Shown here piece by piece: positions 1-5,985 of a DNA stretch of 20,253 nt. Position numbers and translations under genes: made by a program. The DNA is from UBA6911 sp964481255 (GTDB lineage Bacteria > Acidobacteriota > UBA6911): assembly GCA_964481255.1 (NCBI GenBank), contig CAYZTZ010000058.1:1-20253 (forward strand), given 5' to 3'. Every line of letters begins with the position of its first letter. Position 1 is the stretch's first letter. The notes under the pieces are model-generated. The model worked only from the letters and a program-made list of their open reading frames with translations, did no database searches and was not told the origin of the DNA.

Positions 1-89
1 AATATGGGCAGGTGTCTCATTATCATTGGCATAGAGGGTTCGCTTGGCATCGTCGGGCCTACCGGTTCCCGGGCGCTGATGCTCGGGCT

Positions 90-143
90 GCCCAACAACG
101 GCATGCAGCAGACGGCGCGTCGCGCCGTCGCTGATGCCGAGCG
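90..143 (+). repeat. attC-like integron recombination site, right box degenerate
   Basis: The site begins with GCCCAAC (90-96), which fits the R'' box consensus RYYYAAC. An imperfect hairpin follows: GACGGCG (111-117) pairs with CGCCGTC (123-129), CAGC (106-109) pairs with GCTG (130-133), and GGCAT (100-104) pairs with ATGCC (134-138). A110 and G105 stay unpaired on one arm only, and such extrahelical bases are typical of attC sites. The right box should read GTTRRRY just after GCG (141-143) but reads GCCATCC, so this site may be decayed. Its core resembles the sites at 2191 and 3348. The 89 bases before it hold no gene I can name and may be the tail of the preceding cassette. Confidence 0.62.
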
Positions 144-159
144 CCATCCCGCCGGGGGA

Positions 160-188
160 TTGACAGAATCCAGGCTGGTGATTATAAT
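160..188 (+). promoter_or_regulatory. Near-perfect sigma70 promoter of mazEF
   Basis: TTGACA at 160-165 and TATAAT at 183-188 are both exact consensus hexamers separated by 17 bases, the ideal spacing. Transcription would start near 195, about 23 bases before the mazE ATG. A cassette carrying its own promoter is known for toxin-antitoxin cassettes in integrons, where most cassettes have none. Confidence 0.88.
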
Positions 189-198
189 GTAATTACAT
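187..198. promoter_or_regulatory. Palindromic operator candidate for MazE/MazF autoregulation
   Basis: ATGTAATTACAT is a perfect 12-base palindrome that overlaps the end of the -10 box and the predicted start of transcription. A second palindrome, ATTATAAT (181-188), covers the -10 box. AbrB-fold antitoxins usually repress their own operon by binding palindromes at this position. Binding here is inferred from position and symmetry only. Confidence 0.55.
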
Positions 199-217
199 CC
201 TGGAGGGGTAATTTTTG

Positions 218-466
218 ATGAAGAGTCGGTTGATCCGAATTGGCAATTCGCGTGGGGTTCGGCTGCCCAAGCCGGTGATCGAAGAGGCCGGCCTCGATGA
301 AGAGGTGGAACTTCAAGTCCGCGAAGGTGCGGTCATTATCAAGCCGCTGAAAGCGCCGAGATCGGGGTGGGAGCAAGCGGCGCGGGCACTGCGGGAGGTC
401 GGCGGGGATGTTCTACTGGATCCTTCGACGCCGACGCGTTTTGATGAGGAGGACTGGGAGTGGTGA
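218..466 (+). CDS. mazE: MazE-like antitoxin (AbrB/SpoVT swapped-hairpin fold)
   Basis: This 82-residue protein starts at ATG 218, ten bases after a GGAGGGG ribosome site (202-208); an in-frame TTG at 215 is less likely. The N-terminus, MKSRLIRIGNSRGVRLPK, is the DNA-binding AbrB/MazE signature (R-IGNS-GVRLPK). It is followed by a hydrophobic strand and IIKPL. The acidic C-terminal tail, ending TRFDEEDWEW, fits the toxin-neutralising segment of MazE proteins, which lies in the toxin's RNA-binding groove. The stop codon overlaps the start of mazF by 7 bases, so the pair is translationally coupled, antitoxin first. It should repress the promoter at 160-188 alone or with MazF. Confidence 0.9.
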   Translation: MKSRLIRIGNSRGVRLPKPVIEEAGLDEEVELQVREGAVIIKPLKAPRSGWEQAARALREVGGDVLLDPSTPTRFDEEDWEW

Positions 467-795
467 AGAAGGCCGGTGTTCGGCGTGGGGAGGTGTTTTG
501 GGTCAATCTGAGCCCGACGGTAGGCGGCGAAATTCAGAATGCTCGTCCGTGTGTGGTAGTTTCACCGGACGAGCTCAACGCGAATATACGGACTTTCATT
601 GTGGCGCCTATGACGACGGGGGGACACGCGTATCCATTTCGTGTATCCTGTCGTTTTCGGGGTCGTGCGGGCCACGTGGTCGTGGATCAGATTCGTACGG
701 TCGACCGTGAGCGGCTGGTCCGACGTCTGGGTCGCCTGTCGGCGACGGCGTTGAGTCAGACGCTGGAAATCCTTCAAGAGATGTTTTCACCATGA
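460..795 (+). CDS. mazF: MazF/PemK-family endoribonuclease toxin
   Basis: This 111-residue protein has the PemK/MazF fold signature: RRGEVFWVNLSPTVGGEIQ near residues 8-26, then ARPCVVVSP (R29, P30), FIVAPMTT (residues 46-53, with the conserved Thr) and VVVDQIRTVDRERL. Family members cleave mRNA at short motifs when the antitoxin is lost. The reading frame opens with two successive GTG codons (460 and 463), and either could start it, overlapping the mazE stop. No residue of the family signature is visibly missing, so it is probably active. An attC-like site follows 13 bases after the stop, which makes mazEF the payload of a gene cassette. Confidence 0.93.
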   Translation: MVKKAGVRRGEVFWVNLSPTVGGEIQNARPCVVVSPDELNANIRTFIVAPMTTGGHAYPFRVSCRFRGRAGHVVVDQIRTVDRERLVRRLGRLSATALSQTLEILQEMFSP

Positions 796-808
796 TCGGG
801 CCGGCTAG

Positions 809-904
809 CCAAAACATGAGCCCGACGGGACGGCCGGTCACGGCCCGTGCGGAAGGGCGGCGGGCCGCGCCCGTCCATCCCGCGGGTTCAGCTGAGCGTT
901 AGGA
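809..904 (+). repeat. attC-like site closing the mazEF cassette
   Basis: TGAGCCCG (817-824) pairs with CGGGTTCA (883-890) with one G-T pair, and GGACGG (828-833) pairs with CCGTCC (871-876). Unequal unpaired bases lie between the two stems and a GC-rich variable terminal structure sits inside. The site ends GAGC-GTTAGGA, with core GTTAGGA at 898-904 (GTTRRRY except the last base). The left box, CCAAAAC near 809-815, is a poor RYYYAAC. The next reading unit begins shortly after the core, as in a cassette array. Confidence 0.62.
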
Positions 905-932
905 TTCAAGAATCGCAAGGAGGAATTCATTA

Positions 933-1190
933 CCCGAGATCAGTCGATTCCCAGTAATTATCATCACGATGTATTACAAGGATCACGCGCCAGCGCATTT
1001 CCACGCATGGTAAGGAGATTGGGAAGCAGTCATCGCCATTGATACGGGCGATGTCGGGTAAGGCCTGCTGCCTCCGCGAGTCATGGGCTTGGTACAAGAA
1101 TGGCGCGAATATCATCGTGCTGAGCTAAACGAAGACTGGAACCTCGCCTGCGAATGAAAGGCGTGGATACGAATCGGATCCCTGGAGTGA
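933..1190 (+). pseudogene. DUF4160 family gene broken by three in-frame stops
   Basis: Read from 933 in one frame, the sequence gives PEISRFPVIIITMYYKDHAPAHFHAW, stop, GDWEAVIAIDTGDVG, stop, GLLPPRVMGLVQEWREYHRAELNEDWNLACE, stop, KAWIRIGSLE and a terminal TGA. This is a full-length DUF4160 protein, with the diagnostic MYYKDHAP-HFHAW and LPPRVMGLVQEW. Stops are TAA 1011, TAA 1059 and TGA 1155. The expected ATG before the Pro codon reads TTA (930-932). No insertion or deletion disturbs the frame across 86 codons. A good ribosome site, AAGGAGG (917-923), survives upstream. DUF4160 genes commonly sit beside DUF2442 genes, as here, and the pair has been suspected of toxin-antitoxin-like behaviour. 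The function is unknown. Confidence 0.85.
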
Positions 1191-1194
1191 CGCC

Positions 1195-1473
1195 ATGTTG
1201 CCAAAATTGCGAGAGGCCAAATGCCGACGTGGCTGCCGCATCTGGCTGAAGGTTGCCGATGGCGTCGAGGGCGCAATGGATCTCGAAAGCGAGTTGTGGG
1301 GGGCGATCTTCGAACCCTTGAAAGACAAAGCCCGGTTCGCCGAGTTTGCTCTAAACAAGGAACCTCAAACCATCGTCTGGCCAAACGGGGCCGATTTCGC
1401 GCCGGAGTTTCTCTACCAGAAGCTGTGCCCTGACTACACCCTCAAGCCGACGGCCAAAAGCGGAGCGCCTTAG
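1195..1473 (+). CDS. DUF2442 domain protein
   Basis: This 92-residue protein starts at ATG 1195, seven bases after GGAG (1184-1187) and four bases after the final stop of the DUF4160 remnant. The DUF2442 core is clear: RIWLKVADGVEGAMDLESELWG, then FEPLKD-ARFAEF and the C-terminal TIVWPNGADFAPEFLYQKL. DUF2442 proteins are small partners often encoded next to DUF4160. No biochemical activity is established that I can state. This partner has stayed intact while the DUF4160 gene decayed. If the pair were a toxin-antitoxin module, the pattern fits an antitoxin outliving its toxin, but that is inference. A cassette core box lies 6 bases past the stop. Confidence 0.87.
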   Translation: MLPKLREAKCRRGCRIWLKVADGVEGAMDLESELWGAIFEPLKDKARFAEFALNKEPQTIVWPNGADFAPEFLYQKLCPDYTLKPTAKSGAP

Positions 1474-1478
1474 CCTCT

Positions 1479-1485
1479 GTTAGCC
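1479..1485 (+). repeat. Integron core-site box GTTAGCC, rest of attC not recognisable
   Basis: GTTAGCC lies 6 bases after the DUF2442 stop and 13 bases before the CPBP ATG, the place expected for the end of a cassette attC. The identical heptamer ends the clear attC-like site at 2252-2258. I could not find a convincing left box or paired arms upstream, so the attC of this cassette is either very degenerate or overlaps the end of the DUF2442 gene. Confidence 0.4.
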
Positions 1486-1497
1486 GGAGGAGTGATA

Positions 1498-2178
1498 ATG
1501 CATTCAGGCTCATTGATCGGCGGCATCTCGCCACGCGATCGCCGGTGGGCTGTAGCGGAACTGCTGGTTGCCGGGGCGCTCGTAGTCGGGGCCAACGTCT
1601 TTGATGTGGTTCCGATCAGCGAGACGCCGTGGCTCGTGGCTATCGGCTGGCTGTCGCTCCGCCTTCGCGGGCGCAACTGGCGGAGTCTCGGATTCCGGCG
1701 GCCGGGCCGTTGGATCTCAACTGTTGCGGTGGCGCTGACCGCCGCCGCTGCCCTTCAGTTGCTCAGCGAGATTGTGATCGAGCCGATCACCGGGCGCCCG
1801 AACCTATCAGATTTCGCTTCTCTGGTCGGCAATTTCCCAGCCTCACTCGGCATGTTGGCTCTCGTTTGGACGATCGCCGCATTTGGGGAGGAAATGGCAT
1901 ATCGCGGCTACGTGCTCGATCGTGCTGCGGCGCTCGGCCGCCATTCATCGGCGGCCTACGCCATGGCCATGGTGGTCGTCAGCGTCCTGTTCGGTCTGGG
2001 CCACTTCTATCAGGGTCCGGCAGGCATGATCGGTTCGACGGTTTCGGGGTTGTGGTTCGGATTGCTCTATCTCAAGTCGGGACGAAATCTCTGGTTGCCC
2101 ATCCTTGCCCATGGGTTCTCGGACACTATTGGGCTGGCGCTGATCTACTTTGGTTTAGCGCCGGGGCTGGCGGGGTGA
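1498..2178 (+). CDS. CPBP (Abi) family intramembrane glutamic endopeptidase
   Basis: This protein of 226 residues starts at ATG 1498, five bases after GGAGGAG (1486-1492); an upstream in-frame GTG at 1492 overlaps that ribosome site and is unlikely. Several hydrophobic segments (about 19-35, 44-56, 73-91, 114-130, 153-168, 178-192 and 199-221) indicate a multi-spanning membrane protein. The CPBP motifs are complete: EEMAYR (131-136) for motif 1, FGLGH with H169 for motif 2, and AHGFSD with H205 and D209 near the C-terminus. Relatives include eukaryotic Rce1 CAAX proteases and bacterial proteins tied to bacteriocin immunity. The substrate is unknown. It is the only gene between two GTTAGCC boxes, so it is probably a single-gene integron cassette. 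Confidence 0.9.
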   Translation: MHSGSLIGGISPRDRRWAVAELLVAGALVVGANVFDVVPISETPWLVAIGWLSLRLRGRNWRSLGFRRPGRWISTVAVALTAAAALQLLSEIVIEPITGRPNLSDFASLVGNFPASLGMLALVWTIAAFGEEMAYRGYVLDRAAALGRHSSAAYAMAMVVVSVLFGLGHFYQGPAGMIGSTVSGLWFGLLYLKSGRNLWLPILAHGFSDTIGLALIYFGLAPGLAG

Positions 2179-2190
2179 CGATTCATGCAA

Positions 2191-2258
2191 CGACAACCGG
2201 CCGACAACAGCATGCGGCGGACGGTGCTCCGCGCCGCCGCTGAACCGGGCCGTTAGCC
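2191..2258 (+). repeat. attC-like site closing the CPBP cassette
   Basis: The site ends with core GTTAGCC (2252-2258). GCGGCGG (2214-2220) pairs perfectly with CCGCCGC (2234-2240). The left side has two CAAC-ended boxes (2193-2196 and 2205-2208), of which GACAAC is the likelier R'' remnant. The string ACAACAGCATGCGGCGGACGG closely matches the left arms of the sites at 90 and 3348. The site starts 12 bases after the CPBP stop. Confidence 0.6.
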
Positions 2259-2334
2259 CGCTTCGAACAGTGCGACCAGTCGTGATGTGCAGGCATATCC
2301 CGGCCGCAGGTGAATCTGGAGGGAGGGAGGAAGG

Positions 2335-2442
2335 ATGTCACAGCCTGAAAACGGCTCCTCTTTAAGAGCCTGCCGACAATGCGCCTGGGGTACCCCGTCG
2401 ATGGGATCCCGCCGGCCCATCGGCGCGCAAACGAAGACTTGA
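2335..2442 (+). CDS. Small ORF, doubtful
   Basis: This 35-codon frame begins at ATG 2335 behind a very strong purine-rich ribosome site (GGAGGGAGGGAGGAAGG, 2318-2334). It encodes a basic peptide with one CxxC pair (CRQC) and matches no family I know. It overlaps an imperfect hairpin (GGCTC 2355-2359 with GAGCC) and ends 16 bases before the next gene. It could be a leader peptide for the DUF6544-like gene, a cassette fragment, or chance. Apart from it, 2259-2458 shows nothing recognisable. Confidence 0.2.
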   Translation: MSQPENGSSLRACRQCAWGTPSMGSRRPIGAQTKT

Positions 2443-2458
2443 TCGAATTGACATCCGC

Positions 2459-3313
2459 ATGCTGAAGATCATTATCATCGTCGGACTGCTGGCCGCCGTG
2501 GCAATAGCGGCCGCCGTCGTATACGGTGCATGGAGTTGGTCTGAAGGCACACGGCAACTTCGAGCCCGTATCGAGAGCGCCCGCATGCCAGTCACGCCTC
2601 AGGTTGTCGACTTTCGTGAGCTTGACGGACTGCCTGCACCCGTACAGCGGTACTTTCGGACGGTGCTCAAGGATGGCCGGCCGATGGTGACCGGCGCGCG
2701 CGTGCAGCACCAGGGCACCTTCAACACGGGAGAAGCGACCCAGCGGTGGCGGCCATTCAGCTCAGATCAACGGGTGATTACGCGACGCCCGGGCTTCGAT
2801 TGGGATGGTCGAGTCACAATGATGCCTGGACTGACAGTCCGTGTGCACGACGCCTATGTTGCGGGCGAGGGCATCCTGCATGCGGCATTACTCGGATTGA
2901 TTCCTCTGGCCGACCTGCGTGGGGCCGGTGATGTTGCCGAAGGCGAGCTGATGCGCTTCTTCGCCGAAGCAGCGTGGTATCCGACGGCCTTGCTGCCTAG
3001 CCAAGGGGTTCTCTGGGAAGCACTTGACGAGCGGTCTGCGCGCGCCACGCTCACCGACGGAGCCGTCGCTATCACGATGTCGTTCAGCTTCAACGACTCC
3101 GGCGGCATTGAGACGGTGCGCGCCGAGGCACGCGGGCGCACCGTGGGCAAACAGGTTGTTCCTACACCGTGGCATGGACGTTTCTGGAACTACCAGGAGC
3201 GTGGTGGGATGCAGGTGCCGCTCGAAGGTGAGGCGGCGTGGCTGCTTCCTGAGGGAGCGAAGCCGTACTGGCGGGGTCGTATCACAGAGATTGAATATGA
3301 GTTCGCGAAGTGA
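2459..3313 (+). CDS. DUF6544 (DUF6920-like) membrane-anchored protein
   Basis: This 284-residue protein opens with one N-terminal transmembrane helix or signal anchor (about residues 3-25, IIIIVGLLAAVAIAAAVVYG), placing the rest outside the cytoplasm. The body has the recurring family motifs: LPAPVQRYFRTVL, GARVQHQGTFNTG, WRPFSSDQ, RPGFDWDGRVTMMPGL, AAWYPTALLPSQGVLWEAL, GGMQVPLEGEAAWLLPEG and PYWRGRITEIEYEF. Length is normal for the family. No activity is known. I see no strong ribosome site before ATG 2459, which fits a cassette gene dependent on a distant promoter or on coupling to the small ORF upstream. It is flanked by attC-like sequence on both sides. Confidence 0.8.
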   Translation: MLKIIIIVGLLAAVAIAAAVVYGAWSWSEGTRQLRARIESARMPVTPQVVDFRELDGLPAPVQRYFRTVLKDGRPMVTGARVQHQGTFNTGEATQRWRPFSSDQRVITRRPGFDWDGRVTMMPGLTVRVHDAYVAGEGILHAALLGLIPLADLRGAGDVAEGELMRFFAEAAWYPTALLPSQGVLWEALDERSARATLTDGAVAITMSFSFNDSGGIETVRAEARGRTVGKQVVPTPWHGRFWNYQERGGMQVPLEGEAAWLLPEGAKPYWRGRITEIEYEFAK

Positions 3314-3347
3314 TCGACGAACGGTCACAACGAGAAGACGCGCTGGC

Positions 3348-3395
3348 TGATAACAGCATGCAGCGGACAGCCTTCCCTTTGTGCCGCCGTGAGCC
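3348..3395 (+). repeat. Decayed attC-like half-site at the end of the array
   Basis: TGATAACAGCATGCAGCGGACAG (3348-3370) is nearly the same as the left arms of the attC-like sites at 90 and 2191. It sits 34 bases after the preceding gene. A weak right arm, GCCGCCGTGAGCC (3383-3395), follows, but no GTTRRRY box is present. This looks like the last, truncated site of the cassette run. Confidence 0.45.
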
Positions 3396-3805
3396 ATGAT
3401 CTCCGGAGTGTGCCGCCGATCATCCTTTGCGATAACGTGGCTGCTGGCACAGGATGGGTTGCAGGAATGGAGAGAGAGGGTGGGTTGAAGGACTCTTTGC
3501 TGGCTGCATCCCGGGCCTGCAGCAATTCTCCGGCCTGTCAGACACAATTCTTCTACGGCATCATCAGGATGCCTGCATACTTACTTCGCCGGCTGAGGGA
3601 CTGAAAGGATCACAGAACAAAAAGGGCAAGCAGACGGACAAGACGGCGACGCCGGTCATACGGCGCCGCGCGAGCGCAATTCCATCGGCGGACTTTCGCT
3701 TTCGAAAGCCGGACCGGAATGGGAAAGCGAAGGAGCTCCGCCCTCCACGGCGGCATGCCAGGCCTTGGGATTGCGTTCGCGCAGGAAACGACTTCCCCGG
3801 CGCCG
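3396..3805. other. Non-coding stretch between cassette array and chromosomal genes
   Basis: I find no supportable gene, RNA or mobile-element end in this stretch of about 410 bases. Open frames here lack ribosome sites and family motifs. The only structure noted is a perfect 12-base palindrome, GCTTTCGAAAGC (3698-3709), in a position that could lie in the 3' untranslated part of the minus-strand gene ending at 3806. The accessory-to-chromosome junction probably falls here. Confidence 0.5.
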
Positions 3806-4771
3806 CTATTCCTTGCATGCCGGCTCGGGAGGCCATCCCATCGATTTGGAAGCGGAGCCGATAACGGCGTGGACGAGATGCACCTTGCCGTTTCGCATCT
3901 TGAACATGTGGAAATCGGGCAGGCCGCCTGCAAAATGCACGTAGGCGACCACAGTGCCGCTCTCCACGTCGACCAAAAAGCGCCTCGGCCCGTGGTTGGT
4001 GATGACCAGGCCCTTGGGAGAGCAGTCGTGGGCGCGCATCTCCACCTTCTTGCCGTTCTCCCCTTAAAGCGTGAACATTCCCCCGAGCGTGGTCTGCGTG
4101 CCGTTTTCCCACCGGTCGCAGATATCGGCGAACGGGGTGTGCACCTTCGGCTCCGCGGCGAACATGTCGAAATAGTCGTCCGCCGCCGCCATCATGGCAA
4201 GGCGTGAGCTGCGCTGCTCGGGCGGAAGAATGCTTTCCCAATCCTGATCCTTCGTCGCCAGAACCCCCTCCGCGTTAAAGGCGAATTCGTTTTCGCGGGC
4301 GATGATCGTTTCGATTTCGGAAACCTTTTCATCCTGAACTCTGAGACGCACTCCGAACAGGATCGGCCTCGGGGTTCCCTCCGCAGGCAGGGGCTTGGGC
4401 TTCATGCCCGGCATAGCCGCCGTCATCGGCTTCCCTACGATCCTGGAGTCGAATCTCTCCTCGATCACGGCCATGGTGTGCGTCCCGCATTTCTGTGTGT
4501 CAATCAGGTCGCGCCTGAGCAGCGTCTTGCCGGCGGTCTGCCAGAAGCCCTTGCCGACCGACGTTTCCACTCCGTTTTCCGTATATTTCACGTTGGCGGC
4601 AAGAGGCAGCATGGACGGGTCGTGCGCCTGCAGGGCGGTGAAGTATTTATCCACGAAACCCTTGAGGGCCTCGCGGGTGCAGGCGGACCTGGACGTCTCA
4701 GCGTCCGCTGACACGATGCCGCCGAAAGCCACCGCGCAGGAAACCAGAAGCAGCAACGCAAATCGTTTCAT
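3806..4771 (-). pseudogene. Secreted SnoaL/DUF8021-like gene with one in-frame stop
   Basis: From ATG 4771 (GGAGGA ribosome site eight bases upstream) the frame encodes a signal peptide (MKRFALLLLVSCAVAFGGIVSADA). An NTF2-like domain follows, with CTREALKGFVDKYFTALQAHD, KYTENG, CGTHTM and ILFGVRLRVQDEKVSEIETI, and then DWESILPPEQRSSR. A TAA at 4066-4064 ends it after 235 residues. The same frame continues for 85 more codons with obvious family sequence: MRAHDCSPKGLVITNHGPRRFLVDVESGTVVAYVHFAG, then DFHMFKMRNGKVHLVHAV. The order of blocks fits the DUF8021 family, whose activity is unknown. A nonsense mutation, a sequencing error or readthrough could each explain the stop. It lies downstream of the SDR gene on the same strand, 325 bases away. 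Confidence 0.75.
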
Positions 4772-5057
4772 CGATAGAATCCTCCGGAAGGAAATGTTAT
4801 AGCGTATTTCCGCGTACAGCGGTTCGGTCTCATTCCGTCCGACACCTGCGCCGGGAATTAACGACGACTACTATAGCACGGGACTCCGGAATCCGGCGTC
4901 CGAATACGGTCTAGACACCTATTTGAGGCGCAACGAGAATCTTGTTCCCGTTTTGGATGAAAGAAACCTGGATCCATTCCGGCTCCTGGCTTCTCAAATT
5001 CCCGCGCGCAAGATGATGTGCGGAATTACATCGCTCGACCCGGTCCGCGGGGATTTC
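4772..5057. other. Intergenic stretch between the SDR and DUF8021-like genes
   Basis: This holds the upstream region of the minus-strand gene starting at 4771, including its ribosome site. A TATAAC hexamer on the minus strand (about 4797-4802) might be a -10 box, but no convincing -35 accompanies it. No gene is supported here. Confidence 0.4.
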
Positions 5058-5074
5058 AGGGGGGCGACCCCCCT
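5058..5074 (-). terminator. GC hairpin after the SDR gene, possible terminator
   Basis: AGGGGGG (5058-5064) pairs with CCCCCCT (5068-5074) around a 3-base loop, a 7-bp near-pure GC stem 23 bases past the SDR stop. No T-tract follows on the minus strand, so intrinsic termination is doubtful. It may instead act as a transcript-end stabiliser. Confidence 0.35.
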
Positions 5075-5096
5075 TGATCAGTTTCGGTATCCGGGC

Positions 5097-5855
5097 TCAG
5101 TGCATGGACATGCCGCCGTCGTGGACGATCAGCTGGCCCGTGATCATTCTGCTGTCGTCGCCGGCCAGGAAAACGGCGGCCCCGACCAGATCCTGCGGAT
5201 ACGCCGGCCGTTTGAGGCATCGCAGCGGGATCTGGATTTCATCGAGCGGGACGGATGGGAATTTTTTGTTTCTGTCGAACTCGTCCCCGCCCTCGGAATG
5301 CGTGAAGCCGGGCGCGATCGCGTTCACGTTGATCTTGTAGTCGCCCAACTCCCGGGCCATTCCGCGGGTAAAAGCCATGACGGCCCCTTTGGAGGCGATG
5401 TACTGGGGCATCCCCGCGATTCCCTCGAAAATGGTCGCGGACGCGATATTGATGATTTTCCCGCCCCTGTCCTTCATATAAGGGAAGACGGCCTTCGTAC
5501 AGTGGAAAGCTCCCAGGATGTTGACTTCCAGAACGTCCATAAACTCTTCCGAAGTCACTTCCGTGAAGGGCTTCAGGGTTACCAGGATCCCCGCGTTGTT
5601 GACCAGGATGTCGACAGCCCCGAAGCGGTCCACGGCGGCCTTGACCATCGCGTCGCACTGGTCCTGTTTCCGGACGTCCATCTTCACATACAGCGCCTGG
5701 CTCCCTTCCTTTTCCACGGCGGCGACAGTCTTTGCCCCGTCCCGGATGTCGCCGATGACAATCTTCGCTCCCTCCTTCGCGAAGCCGACGGCGAAGGCAG
5801 CCCCAATGCCGCGGGCTGCTCCTGTAATGACAGCGACCTTGTCCTTTAATCTCAT
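5097..5855 (-). CDS. Short-chain dehydrogenase/reductase (classical SDR)
   Basis: This 252-residue NAD(P)-dependent oxidoreductase starts at ATG 5855, six bases after an AAAGGAGG site (5862-5869); an in-frame ATG at 5873 would overlap that site. All classical SDR marks are present: TGAARGIG (11-18) for the nucleotide, D36 at the end of beta-2 favouring NAD over NADP, NNAG (86-89), N112, catalytic S139 and the Y152-IAS-K156 pair. PGFTHSE (183-189) and the C-terminal GQLIVHDGG match 3-oxoacyl-ACP reductase or glucose dehydrogenase-like members. The substrate cannot be told from sequence. It lies 130 bases downstream of the M14 peptidase pair with no clear functional link to it. Confidence 0.92.
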   Translation of the reverse strand: MRLKDKVAVITGAARGIGAAFAVGFAKEGAKIVIGDIRDGAKTVAAVEKEGSQALYVKMDVRKQDQCDAMVKAAVDRFGAVDILVNNAGILVTLKPFTEVTSEEFMDVLEVNILGAFHCTKAVFPYMKDRGGKIINIASATIFEGIAGMPQYIASKGAVMAFTRGMARELGDYKINVNAIAPGFTHSEGGDEFDRNKKFPSVPLDEIQIPLRCLKRPAYPQDLVGAAVFLAGDDSRMITGQLIVHDGGMSMH

Positions 5856-5985
5856 CGGAGTCCTCCTTTGCATTCCATCTATTGTGCGGCGCGCCGGGAT
5901 CCGGCCTTTTCTCCCGAAAGCCTCGGTTGAGAAGACTAATGAACAGTCCGGGCTTCTCCGCGACGCGCTTTACAGACCATTGAAC

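Noticed and set aside
933..1190. Stop-codon recoding in the DUF4160 frame and at 4064
   Set aside because: Stops of different types occur at unrelated positions, the start codon is also lost in DUF4160, and other genes in the window end normally. Pseudogene decay or error is simpler.
3698..3709. Perfect palindrome GCTTTCGAAAGC as an operator or mobile-element end
   Set aside because: No promoter, direct repeat or partner copy was found. A single 12-base palindrome in a gap is weak evidence.
3454..3864. 136-codon frame on the + strand and overlapping minus-strand frames near 3564-4241
   Set aside because: There is no ribosome site, family sequence or plausible composition. The minus-strand frames are off-frame copies of the DUF8021-like gene.
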